Origin: Takakia lepidozioides
Lineage: Eukaryota > Streptophyta > Takakiopsida > Takakiales > Takakiaceae
Direction: 5' to 3'
NCBI GenBank assembly: GCA_030704615.1
Contig: CM060734.1
Location: forward strand, 28,596,042-28,660,041
DNA: 64,000 nt
Shown here: one piece after another, positions 44,463 through 56,186 of the stretch
Layout of the letters: each line of letters starts with the position of its first letter
Position numbering within the stretch: the first letter of the stretch is position 1
The notes under the pieces: model-generated
Database searches by the model: none
What the model saw: only the letters and a program-made list of their open reading frames with translations
Told to the model about the DNA's origin: nothing
Made by a program: the position numbers and the translations under genes

Positions 44463-47400
44463 TTCCTTCCAATAATTAGAAAAAAACTAAACTGTAAACT
44501 CTCTTTCTGTGCCCCTCTCTGGCACTGTATGGCAGTGTCGTACCTGTTGTGGATTGGTCACAGGTGGTGATGATCTACATGCTTTGATAGAAAAAATTGA
44601 CTGTGCAAGATGAGAATTTCTACACTTCAAAATTGTTTTGGTCTAACCTTACATTGCTCTTCAGATATCCCAAGTAAATATAACACCCTATTACATGATG
44701 AGCAAAGACATTCGAGTCACCGAGTGTTGACTGGGACAGTTAACAACAGAAGAAATACATCTAATGCTTGTAAAGTTCACACCCATGGTTGAATGGACTT
44801 CTGGACTGCACTGAAATCATGGTCTTCCCTTGCAACCAGGGAGTTATCTACTTCATTCTCCTCTAATGTACCTTTTTTTTCTTACCCTATCCCAGTCCCT
44901 TTCCATGAGGTGTGACACATAGTGTGGCCATAGCCGCATCCTATCTGTGCTAACAGGTGGACACACGCTAGCCTCCATGTGCAGACTGTGTATTTCCATT
45001 TGGATCTCATTTACATTAAGGGGATAGATGTATCATCTAGAATAGGATGATGTCAATGGCATGCGACTCGTGGGCAGGAACCCCTAGTCAAATATATAGC
45101 ATACAACGTTCAGAAGGTATTGTCCATTACTACATCTCCATGGTCTTCACACTTGTTCCTTCATTTTCTTGTGGAAATTTGGGGTTTAGGGTTTTGAACA
45201 CATTTTGCAATACCCAGAGGCACAACATGTTAGAAGTCCACAGACCTGAACTTTTCCTTGATACAATACCCCAGGCAGCACTGTTTGCAGCCCCACTGTC
45301 AAGCCCGGACAGTAACAACTAGTGCACACTGTTGCGGCGCTGATCTGCACAAGCACACATCCATAGAAGAAAAGGAGAAATGGGGAAAATGGGGTGATAA
45401 AAAAAAGGAAGTCTATCAAGCACATTCTCGAAACAAGTGGGTAGCTCTCTGCATCAAATGGCTTCTTTACCAAGTTTCACTCCACATTCAGGAAACAATG
45501 CCAAAATATGTGAGCTCCTGTCCACTATCATCAGACCTGAATTCTTGAGTAAGCCAGTACTGGAATAGGCATCATGCGAATGTAGTTGCGGACATTGAAA
45601 AAAGAGCGTGAGCACTCAAACAAAGGACTGGGTCTTCTATCTGGCCTTCAGTTGGCCATAGCAAATGCATGGGATATATAATCTGGGCTCCACAAAATTT
45701 CAGGCCATTTCGTCATATGTAACTAACCTAGTTGGCGAATTACAAAACTTACAAAACATCAGTTCCGACTCTCAAGTCAAGCTTTTACTTGAGCACTCTT
45801 GAAGTTAAGTGCACTAAACATCAGCTTAAAGCAGTCACGATCATTTTCAAGATTAAAACCAAGCGATTCAATGAAAATGAAGCTTTCCTGTTTCCAATAT
45901 TGCAAGGTCTTTGGGACCACATACTGGCGAAGTAGTTGGGTATATGTAGATGAATATATTGATCAAACTTTTTTAAGAGAAGCTTGCAACCTGGTAGCCT
46001 ACCTTTAGAACATGGAAGCTTTCTCTCAGTGTCAGGCAAAGATCTTGAATAGCCTGTGCAATCAGGGAGACAATCTTCAAAAGTATTTTGCAGATGTTTA
46101 CAAACATGGTCACTATGTTTTGTTAAGACCCAGGTTCACGAATTGAATCTAACTTAGAGACCTGACTTGACGAAATCCGAGTGCACTTACGTGATCCGAC
46201 ATACGGCCCGAGGTAGTAATCTTACTCGTACTGCACTACTGGCAAATCTTCGTCACTAGTAGAGAGCTGACCGTGCCTGAGGTTCCTTTTGAATCAAACC
46301 AAAAGCTGGAGTCGAGTTGAGGCAACGCGTATTAAGAAATCGAAATGAAACCATTGGTGTTGCAAAGTCTCCCTTCAGACGCCGACGGTTTGATGATTCC
46401 TGGTGTTCAAATCGACTAATGCATAACAGCTGCCAGCTCGCACATTACAAAAAATAATAATCACAAAACTGTGTAGCTCTTGGACAGCAGTATAAATTGC
46501 AAGATGATGAACTTGTATGTAGAAGCATCCCTGGAGACAAAATCGCTTCTTAATTTGCTTGGATGTTCTCGTGGACACTCAAAATCATGCAAACCGCTTT
46601 TGGTTCCCACATACAGACACCAGAGATACTATCGCCTGTCTTTCGCTTCAGACTGCAGTGGAACTGACCGCTGGAGCACGATATCCCTAACTTATAATTT
46701 CACTGCAAGTTGCGTGGCCCTGAATAATCAGTTGCACGGAGTTTATAACAGGGACATCATGTCATCCTCCATGAAAGACCTGATATTATCGCTTCAAACA
46801 GATAGAATGAGAGAAAGATCTGAGCACGATGTGAGATGAGTGAACAGTGACCTCCTGATCGAAAGCTACACTAAGGAGGATAAACCAGGGCTCAGACCCA
46901 ATTTTGCATCGCACATGCCACAGGAAAATCCATGGCAGTCTTCCACACGTATGGACCAGATGTCATCCATAATGCTTAATTCCATTCATCAATCAATTTT
47001 ACCAACGGTGTGGAACAGATTCATCCTACGCCTTAGGACGTACCACAGTTTGAAATGTCACCTAATCCATGGATTTATATCCATCCATAATTAATGTGGG
47101 ATCCATTGGAGATTCATTTACAAAGTTCATCTCATAGTACACATTCATCCATAAATGGAACACATAAAGAGTACAACAAACCTGTGCCCAACATAACGAG
47201 CTTGTGCCCAGGTGGGACCCATTCAAGATATAAGGTCTTTAGGTACTTCCATGCAAGTGAATCCGCAGTCCCTGCTAAAGGCAGGGCCAACAAACCCTAA
47301 AGAATGGGTCCTAACTTGAGTCATCAAGTTATAAGGCCAAGCAAAAAATAGGAAAGATAGTGATGCTTACAAAGGGGCGACCTCCTGCAAGCCAAACAGA

Positions 47401-48445
47401 ACCGTAAACTCACAAGATGGAAACATTTTTGGTGGAAAGGGCGTGGCCCAGCAATTTCTATTAGCCCATTTCTTTTTCTTAAAATTTATTTAATCTTCTC
47501 TTAGGAAAAAAGCTTCTCTTGAAAAGGATAGATCCGTCTTCCTGAGCGGCCTCTTTTTTTTTCTGATGTGTGTAGGTACTTTTGTGGATAGCTGAAAGTT
47601 TGTGCAGTGTCATCCAGAAAAGAAAAGAGAGGTAAGGCATTCATTACGTTGGATCCTGTTCTTGGAGCCTAGGGATGATGCTATTCATCATTCGTTCATG
47701 ACCGTTGGTGGAATTGAATAATCCCTGTAGCAGCCTTGTATGACATGCTCATATACTTTTAGTTGGGTACTCTATAGGTCATAAAGGGGCCGTGGACTTT
47801 ATTCTCCTGTTTATTTTTTTGGAATAATTAGGCTAGGTGTAGGCCCTTCCCCCCAGGAGAACCATACATGAAAGCTTTCCCTTCATACAGCTCAAGTTGA
47901 TTCTCGGAAGCCTATCGGGCGTCCGCAGGCGCTTTCGGGGCATTCTTGGTTCATTCGCAAATTCAGTATTACCTTGCGTGACTTGCTGGTGGCAAGTAGC
48001 ATGCAAAGGTTAGATGTTAGAAGTATCCCAGCCGCCACCTCTCGACCGAGGTTCGATGTGGTGCAGATCCACCAGTTCCCCATTTTATAATGACTCTCCA
48101 TAGACTATACACCGGTAATCACACCTGCGCGGTAGACTTCCTCTTTGTACGGAGATAGAATTATAAGCATTCTGCGCTTCTAATAATAGCTCTGGTCCTC
48201 GCTTAGGAGGTATGGGTCGAACCCTTGTTTCAGGGGTTTGACCATTATTGTGCCAATCACATCTTTAATTTGGGTCATGATCTTGAACTCCATGGGGTGT
48301 CCTTTCAACTAGCCTTAGCCTTAAAGGCTGGCACTTCATGTTTTAAAAAACAAAAAAGGAAACCTGGGAGCGACAGCCCACAAATCAGGCCCTTGAGGAG
48401 GGGGAAAAATTAACCCCCTTTCATTTATGGGCCATGAGACCTACA
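44463..48445. other. long stretch without a recognisable gene
   Basis: ORFs up to 119 codons exist (for example plus 46480-46839) but none shows a known motif or flanking exons. Nothing structural stands out apart from weak simple repeats. Confidence 0.3.
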
Positions 48446-48625
48446 GGACGATCATCGCCCAGACATACCGTCACGAACAATCCCACACACGGGCAGGACG
48501 ATCATCGCCCAGACATACCGTCACGAACAATCCCACACACGGGCAGGGCAGCGGGTTTGAACCACGGACCACCAAAGCGACACACTGTGCACTTACCAGC
48601 TGAGCTACCACCCGATGTGCATGTT
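48446..48625 (-). mobile_element. second tRNA-derived SINE type with an exact 50-bp duplication
   Basis: The minus strand reads TGGTAGCTCAGCTGGTAAGT (A box) and GTGGTTCAAACCCGC (B box) at ~48617-48549, followed by a body in which a 50-bp unit is present twice without any difference (48446-48495 and 48496-48545). The tRNA part is not a clean cloverleaf by eye, so SINE rather than gene. Confidence 0.6.
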
Positions 48626-48875
48626 TTAATCAATATCGTTTTGAGTTTTATTTTTGTAATTATAATTATACCAAATAATTCCATTTTTATTTTTATTTTT
48701 ATAATTTGGTATTTTTTTCAGTTCTCTCATAAAAGACCAATGGAGAGAGCACTAAGTGCTACCCATTTCATTCTGGGTTCAAATCCTGCTACCTTGTTGG
48801 TTGTGTATGATATTCTCCCCCTTCGCTTGGGTGGTGTCCCATGAGCCTTGAGCTCCACTACTTGTGAAAGACGTT

Positions 48876-49411
48876 GACAACCAAGTTGTAGCCCATGTGG
48901 TCATGGGCAGAGGGCACATACCACCTTGGAAGTGGTTGTGGGTTCAATCCAGGGAAAGGTATCCAGTATCCACTTACCTACTCGAAGGTACCGTACTTAC
49001 CTAGCTTATTAGGCAATAATTAATTCAAAATCAAGTGCCTAATTAAATTTAGAACATTTTTGGAAAATGTGCCTAAAACTTGGAAAAATTTCCTGAGAAG
49101 TGCCTAATTGCTTGAAAAAATGTTTTTATGTTTTTTGAAAGAAAATTACCTCAACAATAGGTTTTGAGGGAGGTAAAAAACAATTGTTCATTTTTATCCA
49201 GGATAACTGTAATACATGCCTAATGTTTGGAAATTACCTAGGTGAGGTGCCTAAATAATAAAAACGAATCTGCCTAATAATATTTCATTTTTATTAATTA
49301 TTAGGCGCGGAAGTGCCTAATAAGCTAGGTAAGTACGGTAGTCACCTTTGGGGTAAAGAGACACCATAATTTACGGTTTCTTGGGGAGGCTCTATAATTT
49401 ATATTTTAACT
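48876..49411 (+). mobile_element. tRNA-derived SINE, copy 3 (split by a MITE)
   Basis: The head GACAACCAAGTTGTAGCCCA and B box GGTTCAATCC are at 48876-48960; the tail GTCACCTTTGGGGTAAAGAG and CACCATAATTTACG are at 49341-49380. The two halves are separated by the Stowaway-like element. Confidence 0.7.
48991..49338. mobile_element. Stowaway-like MITE (348 bp, TA duplication)
   Basis: Perfect 25-bp inverted ends beginning CCGTACTTACCTAGCTTATT, flanked by TA on both sides, with an AT-rich interior and no ORF. TA duplications point to the Tc1/mariner group. Its position inside SINE copy 3 dates it after that SINE. Confidence 0.8.
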
Positions 49412-49447
49412 TTAGTGAGAGGAGAAAATAACCTCTTTCAGAAAAGA

Positions 49448-49603
49448 AGTATGATGCCTCCCAAAAAGGAAGTGTAAATTATGGTGTCTCTGTGACCCCG
49501 AAGGACTGCTGCCTCCCAGGGACACCAATTGTTGGATTGAACCGACAACCACTTCCGAGGTGGTATGTGCCCGTCACCACTGGACTACAACTTGTTTCTC
49601 ACC
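49448..49603 (-). mobile_element. tRNA-derived SINE, copy 4
   Basis: The minus strand has AAGTTGTAGTCCAGTGGTGAC, then the B-box-like GGTTCAATCC and the AGACACCATAATTTACACTTCC tail region. Complete but diverged. Confidence 0.65.
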
Positions 49604-49689
49604 TCTCACTATAATTAAGGGGCCTGATTTGTGAGCGGTCACTCCTTTGTGTATATGTGTGTTTTTTTTCCCCCAAGGAAATATATAAT

Positions 49690-49863
49690 AATACATTTGA
49701 TGCCTCCGGAAGGAAGCGTAAATTATGGTGTCTCTTCACCCCGAAGGATTACTGCCTTCCGCTAGAAAGGTGGACACCTTTGTGACACCAAGGGTGAATT
49801 GAACCCACAACCACTTTCGAGGTGGTATGTGCCCACAACCACTAGGCTACAACTTGGTTGTCT
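49690..49863 (-). mobile_element. tRNA-derived SINE, copy 5
   Basis: Best-preserved copy. Minus strand: GACAACCAAGTTGTAGCCTA, GTGGGTTCAATTC, the AAAGGTGTCCACCTTT hairpin, GCGGAAGGCAGTAATCC, and the CGCTTCCTTCCGGAGG hairpin. It sits 87 bp from copy 4 in the same orientation. Confidence 0.7.
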
Positions 49864-51232
49864 CCCCCAAGGAAGCCTTGTTTCCTTCTCAAGAAAAAAA
49901 AAAAAGAAACAAGTCACATTCCGTGGTTTTATGAGCCAACGAGCCGTTAAAGTTTTAAATACCTACTACTTGCAAGTCATTCACTAGTTTTTCATGCCAA
50001 GATGTTTATGAGCTATGCGACAATGACTCGTTGGTTCGCAAACATCAATTCTTCCTCCAACTGTCCTTCACGTTCTCAAAATTTATTTGGCTATGTATAG
50101 TCCTAGTCCGCTCCAAAATGGGTTCTTAAAAGAAGTGAATATTGGAAGAAAGAATATTCAACGTTAGAACCTGGACCCGCCAGCTAGGTCCAGAACCCGT
50201 TAAACCCGCTACTCGCGGGCCAGAGTTGGTATAGCCATCTTCCATAGTTCACTAGTTGACTTTCTAGAGAGTTCTACTTTTTAGATAGTTCTACTATTGT
50301 CGACCTGGGTTGAAAAACAACTCACTAGTGGGTGTGGATGCTGTAGAAGTATAAGTTATAGGAACAGTGACCAGAGAAGGTTGGAGCTTGGTGAGAGTGG
50401 GGCCAGGTGGGATCGCGTCTTGGGGCTCGTCTTCAAGGTAGAGCGCTTGGGGCTGGTGGAGGGTGGGACCAGCTGCGTGAAGTGCTTAGAGTGGGAGTGC
50501 TTGGGGTTGACGAAGTAGGGCTGGGGGAATTGGGATCGTCGTGCTTCTAAAGGGGACTCAATATTGTCGTGTTTGCCGTGTTTGGAAATTTTGCCGTGTT
50601 CACCTCTTCTTCCAAAGTATATGCTTCCACGGTAATAGGACCCCCTCTAAACCCTATCCTCGATTATAGGACTTGCTTCTCCCTCCTCTAAACCCTGGGC
50701 TCACGCTTAGAGGGCAAAGCGTGAGCCCAACTCCTGGGCTCGCATGGCTAGGCTCATGCCGTAGCTAAGCCCGATAGAACTGGATGCAGGAATTAGGCAC
50801 GACGTGATGGCTGGGTGGACCGGATGTGATAACCGGTGTTGTGTATTTTAGAGTTGGTTGATCCAGAAATAATCACTGGCTTTTGTAGTTATCAGTGGCA
50901 CAGACTATGGTTCCTCTTTTGCACAAAAGATGGTGTAAATTGTGTGAATATGGTTCTATCAAGAGTTAAGCTGTAAATGAGTTGATCAGATATGATTCAT
51001 GTTAGAAATGGTTGTTTTAGACGTGCTACTGTGGAGGCCTTTTGAACTGCAGCTCAGTGATGTTGGTTGATTCGAACCTATTGTGTTTGTAAATTGTTTC
51101 TCTCCATATGATTTGATCCTGCCCACCCACAACTGCAGAGGAAGCCATGCCGTTATATATGAGGGGGACATATACTGCTTCCTCTCTTGCAACGTATGAT
51201 TCCCAAAGAGAATCAGTTTTGCATAGTGCCAT
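49864..51232. other. intergenic DNA before E3
   Basis: No confident gene. A 12-bp perfect stem (GGGCTCACGCTT/AAGCGTGAGCCC, 50697-50728) is present. A minus frame at 51232-51026 has fair texture (QDQIIWRETIYKHNRFES) and could be an exon cut by E3, but no family is recognised. Confidence 0.3.
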
Positions 51233-51953
51233 TGTCGCGGCCCTTTACCTTGAGGGCAGGGGGTCGGGACGTAGAGGGGCTGCCCCTATGGTGGGGGCGG
51301 TGGCAGCAATAGGTACGGGGGGCTGAAGCACCCTTTGAGTGCCAAGGCACTCAAGGAGGCGGAGGCGCTCACTAGGTGGAGCCCCGCACACCGGGTTGCG
51401 GTGGGGGTGGCTCCACAAGGGGTGGAGGTAGCTTAGTGGGACTTAGTGGGGGTGGCATAGGACTCACCATGGGGCGGAGACCTTGTGGTGGGAGTCGTGG
51501 GGAGTCTTGGGACTTATCACGGTCCAATGGGGCCATGGTGGGTGGGCCAAGACTCACCGCGACTCATCACCGGGAATTGAGGGTCTTCGTGGTGGTTCGC
51601 CATAAAATGGCATGGTTGTTTGTGAAACCCCCGCGGACAGTCACAGAAGTATATATAGGGAGTAGTAACCCCGAGAACGGTGCAAGCCCGTTGGTGACCA
51701 AAAACTAGTGAGTAAGCAAGCGAGCCGAAAAGCGACCAAGGAGTGGGGAGCTATTCCTGCCATCTACCAAAGGGAATTTCCACTAGGCCCAAATTGGTGG
51801 AGGGTCTGTTGGGGGAGAAAAGGGGGACCGTTATGTCCCGGTGAGCAGCCGAAGCTCCGAGTTGGCCCGGCGGCCAGGTTGGGAGTTAGGCGCGCGCATC
51901 AAAGCGAGTAACTATGACTTGAAGGGGAGCTTACCGAAGTGAGGTACGCGACA
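51233..51953 (+). repeat. E3 5' LTR (721 bp)
   Basis: TGTCGCGGCCC...TACGCGACA with a TATATATA box at 51650-51657. Left flank GCCAT; no right partner survives. Confidence 0.88.
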
Positions 51954-51955
51954 CT

Positions 51956-51967
51956 TGGTATCAGAGC
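51956..51967 (+). promoter_or_regulatory. E3 primer-binding site
   Basis: TGGTATCAGAGC two bases after the LTR, complementary to initiator tRNA-Met. Confidence 0.92.
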
Positions 51968-52008
51968 TTAGAGTTCAGTACGCGATCGTCCTTGGGATCG
52001 GCCTCATC

Positions 52009-55000
52009 ATGGGGTCGGGCAAGCCAAAGCAAAAGCGGAACGGCCCGAAAGATGATGATCCTGACGACGTGTCACCGAAGCGGCCATCTAAGGAAGCAAT
52101 GCATGCTTTTGAAAACGAGGCCTCTCAAGAATGGGAGGAATCTGAGGAGTCGGAGCCTGAGGAATCCCTGAGAGCTCCGACAGACCAACAGATGTCTCCC
52201 ATGCCAGCAGCCTTTTGGGAAGGGTTGTTGGTGCAGTTTGGCAGGACGTTGAAAAACGTGTTGAAGGCGGCTAATGCCACTTCTACTAAGGCAAAGTTTA
52301 AGGTGAAGCCTAAAGAACCCGGCACCTTCGAGGGCGTCCGAAATTGGAAGGCACTCAACACCTGGCTCTTGGAGCTAGAGCAGTACTTCCGGGCGGCCAA
52401 GTTGAGTGACGAGGATCGGGTGGAAGTGGCTCCCACCTATTTGAGGGGCTATGCTCAACAATGGTGGCAGAAACGCCTTCACGACCGAGGTCCAAACCCG
52501 GAAACCTTGAACTGGAGTGGGTTCAAGGAACTGATGAAGAGACAGTTTGTGCCCCTCAACGCGTCCTGGCTCGCCCGGGACAAGATGAGGAATCTGAAGC
52601 AAACAGATGACATTCAGGGATATGTTTAGGCTTTCAATGTGTTGTTGCTCAAAGTCGCGGACATGGCAGAACCAGAAATGGTCTTCCAACTTTGTGGCGG
52701 GACTGGCCCTATGGGCCAGACGGAAGTTGGAGGAGAAGCCACCTAAGACTTTGAACGAGGCAATTGAGAGGGTTGAATGTTTCTCAGATGTCCCTAGGGG
52801 CGAAAGACAAGGCCGTACGGAGCTGAACCACAAAAAGACCCGGCGGGAGGGTGACTCCTTTCGACCGGAAAAGAAGTGGGATAGGCCACGCGGCGACAAT
52901 GGCACGTGGAAATCGAAAAGAGGGCCTTCACACGCCAAGTCGAGACCCGGTGCTCCGAAAGGAAAATTAGGTGCGACGCCTTACGGCGGACAAAAGGCGA
53001 CCTTCGATGGAGTGTGCTTCAATTGTGGAGGGAGTCAGTTAATGTTTGTGAGTGGGATAATCTCCGGAACTAACGTGTCGTTGTTGGTGGACACAGGAGC
53101 GTCACACTCCTTCATGACACCGGCAACGGCACGGAAGCTGGGACTCCCAACAAGTGATGTGGGGGCCTCTATTGAGGTGCGTTCTGCTAAAGGAGAGCCA
53201 CAATTGGCGACGAGGTTGGCGTTCGATGTTCCTCTTCAGCTCGGGAGTTGGGAGGGACGTGAGAACTTCACCATTTGCGAGATCGATGGAGTGGATCTCA
53301 TTTTGGGGATGACCTTTTTGAGCAGATCCGGAGCGGTCATAGATGGCCGCAAGAGAATAGTCACGCTACCGTGTGGGAACGGTGGCGAAGTTTTAAGAGT
53401 GTCGGAAACGCCCAACCCAATGGGAGGGCGAATAAACCTGTTGTCAGCAAACGAGTGGGCCGCGGAGGAGTCATACGAGCCCCAATTTTTGCTTTATATA
53501 AGACAAGTGAAGGGAGAAGGCGATGGGGAGCCGAGCCCAGATTGGATCAAGGGGATTTTGGAGAAATACCAGGATGTGATGCTGGAGGATTTACCAAGCG
53601 GCTTGCCACCGCGAAGGGGAGTTGACCACAAGATTGAGGTGATACCGGGATCGGAGCCGCCTGCCAAAGTGCCCTACCGGTTGAGCCACAAAGAGTTGGT
53701 CGAGCTGAAGACTCAGCTCAAGGATCTAATGTCAAAGGGGTACATCCGGCCGAGTAAGTCACCTTACGGAGCCCCGGTGCTATTTGCAGACAAGAAGGAT
53801 GGGACGCTGTGGATGTGTGTCGACTACATGGCTCTGAATAAGGTGACTATCAAGAACCGGTACCCTTTGCCAAGAATCGACGACCTCTTCGATCGGTTGG
53901 CAGGAGCGAAGTATTTTTGCCGGATCGATTTGCGCTCCGGCTACCATCAAATCCGAGTGGCGGAAGGAGATGAGGAGAAAACCGCGTGCAAGACAAGATA
54001 TGGTTTGTATGAGTTCTTGGTGATGCTTTTTGGACTCACCAACGCACCCGCGACCTTTAGCACGTTAATGAACAGCCTTTTCCAGGAGTGGCTGGATGAC
54101 TTTGTGATCATGTACATCGACGAAATCTTGGTGTACTTGAAAACAAAGGAAGAGCACCTAGAGCACCTCAAAAGGGTGTTCCAGAAATTGCGGGAAGGGA
54201 AGCTGTATGCCAAAGCTTCAAAGTGCAAATTCGGGGTCACAAAAGTGGAGTTCCTGGGGCATGTGATTAGGATAGGATCAAAATGGATGACAGAAAGGTG
54301 AGGGCGATCTTGGACTGGGAGCCTCCGACTTCGGTCCCGAGAGTGCGATCCTTCCTAAGACTCGCCTCCTATTACCGGAAGTATGTGAGAAATTTCGCCA
54401 AGATCGCGGGGCCGCTGTCAGACCTTCTGTATATTTCCAAAGTCTGGGTATGGAACACCTTTTGTGATCAAGCTTTTGCCGAGTTGAAGCAGCGGATGGC
54501 GGAAGCTCTAGTCCTCAAAATCCTGGAGTTCGACCGTCCATTTGAGATTCATACGGATGCGTTGGACTTCGCTATAGGGGGTGTACTCATGCAGGATGGA
54601 CGTCCAGTGGCTTACGAAAGTAAGAAATTGAATGAAGTAGAGCGGCGGTGGCCTACGCATGAGAAGGAAATGAAGGCGGTGGTGCATTGCCTTGAGTTTT
54701 GGCGCCACTATGTTGGTTCCAACCCGGTGAAGGTGTTCACGGACAATGTCACGGTGAAGTATTTTGCCACGCAGCCTAAGTTGTCCCCAAAACAACTTAG
54801 GTGGTAAGATACTTTGGCGGTGTTCGACGTGAATATCCAGTACAAACTGGGACGGGACAATGTGGTGGCCGATGCTTTAAGTAGAAAACAGTAGCTCTTG
54901 TTGGTGTACAAGGGCAAGACGGCGCTCCAAAAGAAGATCCAGAAGGCTTACTAGAAGGATGAGATGGCGAAGTCTGTGATGCGGGACTTGAGGATGGGGG

Positions 55001-55387
55001 TTAAATCGCAATTCCACTTGCAAAATGGACTGCTCCGGTATAAACAAAAGCGTCTCTACGTGCCAAAGGGAGGGATCAGAGATAGTCTCTTAAGGGAATG
55101 CCATGATGGCCCGCTTGCGGGCCACGGCGGAGCCAAGCGCACCGTGGCACTTTTGAAGAAAGAGTATTTCTGGCCCAAACTGAGGGAGGAGGCCGAGGAG
55201 TATGTCAAGACATGCACCACATGCCAACAAAACCGGAGCGAGTACAAAAAGCAAGCGGGGCTGTTACAACCTTTGTCGATTCCAGAGGGGTCTTGGGAAT
55301 GTGTCTCGATGGATTTCATGACTGCTATGCCGCTATCAAAAGGATTCGATGCAATCATGGTGGTGGTGGATAGGTTCAGGAAAATGG
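52009..55387 (+). pseudogene. E3 gag-pol, multiply broken
   Basis: ATG at 52009 (MGSGKPKQKR). Damage compared with E1: TAG at 52627 (CAG to TAG), a 1-bp insertion near 52683, an in-frame loss of 59 codons at 53030/53031 removing half of the CCHC knuckle and the spacer before protease, a small deletion near 54270, and further stops at 54805, ~54894 and ~54950. The reverse-transcriptase site reads YIDE instead of YIDD, so the catalytic Asp pair is lost even in the open part. Protease DTGASHSFM is intact. Integrase ends after the first catalytic Asp. Confidence 0.9.
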
Positions 55388-55389
55388 AC

Positions 55390-55556
55390 AGGCGCCAGTT
55401 TCCTGATACAACTCACAAGAGTAGTTGCCTACCTTGCAAGTCTTGGCGACCACCGCCTCCACCAAGCGGCTGATGGAAGCTTCGGACAACTCCGTGGTTG
55501 CCCGAGTCATGTTCAATTGTCGGGGATTCGTACACTTCTTGGCCATGTGTCCGAGC
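55390..55556 (-). pseudogene. inverted gag fragment (knuckle to protease spacer)
   Basis: The minus strand encodes [20 protein letters not shown] and ends CELYQETGA. This corresponds almost exactly to the segment missing at 53030/53031 of E3, placed in reverse orientation directly at E3's broken integrase end, with two extra bases at the joint. Confidence 0.85.
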
Positions 55557-56154
55557 ATGTGTATCCTTGAGTTTTAAAGAAACTCCCTTCTTGGAACAAA
55601 TTGCCTATCTGCAATCTTGCCCTGTGCTCATCCACATCCACATGACCCGATGGCAAATCGAACAATTGCTGTAGGTACTGGGGAGTAATTTCTATATCTA
55701 CTCCCCTCACCTGGGTTACTCCTGTCCGAGGCTCAAAGTTCTGAACAAATTGAATCATATACTTCCGATGATGCAAGGACCAGTCCTTGCGTAGCAGCCC
55801 TTCCAATCGCAACTCCTTCAGCAGCTGCACTGCCTGTGGTGTAGCAATTGTTGGCTTCTGCAGAATTGTGGTGCTCTTCACCCTGATATCCTCCATTCCC
55901 CTAACTCTCTTCATCCCAGACAAACAAGAAGGCCTTGTTTGAAACAGCTCTAGGAAAGCTTGCAGGGCATAGAGCATAAAGGTATGGTTGGCACAGAAAG
56001 GAACGGGTAAGTGCGTGTAAGCCTGTGGGGCTTGCAGATAGTGGGTGAGAGAGAATGTCCTTTCAACCCGTCCGTCCTTGCACCACTGCGTGAGAAGTAA
56101 AGCTAATGTATAGTCTGTAATATCCGCCATAGCTACAAAGATTGCCCTTCCCAT
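55557..56154 (-). CDS. unrecognised ORF, plant-transposon-protein-like
   Basis: Open on the minus strand from ATG 56154 into the inverted gag piece. The N-terminus is MGRAIFVAMADITDYTLALL; the later part has MIQFVQNFEPRTGVTQVRGV and ITPQYLQQLFDLPSG. The VRGV...ITP...LFDLP pattern is weakly reminiscent of the putative plant transposon proteins that accompany some retroelements. The true stop was lost by the joint with gag sequence. No catalytic motif seen. Confidence 0.4.
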
Positions 56155-56186
56155 CGAGACGCTGGTTATTCGGAGCCACCCCGACT

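Larger units (their letters stand above)
51233..55387 (+). mobile_element. E3: rearranged Ty3 copy, 5' LTR to mid-integrase
   Basis: The 5' LTR, primer site, gag, protease, reverse transcriptase, RNase H and the start of integrase are present. The element stops at 55387 inside the integrase core (VDRFRKM) and is joined to an inverted piece of gag. The 3' half and 3' LTR are gone. Confidence 0.88.

Noticed and set aside
46480-46839. 119-aa plus-strand ORF as a gene
   Set aside because: No known motif, no neighbouring exons, and a length within reach of chance for this much DNA.
48549-48625. functional tRNA gene
   Set aside because: A and B boxes are good, but the anticodon arm and acceptor stem do not pair properly by eye and a SINE body follows.
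50640-50700. interstitial telomere repeat (CTAAACCCT twice)
   Set aside because: Only two separated copies; the same word also occurs by chance in the LTRs.
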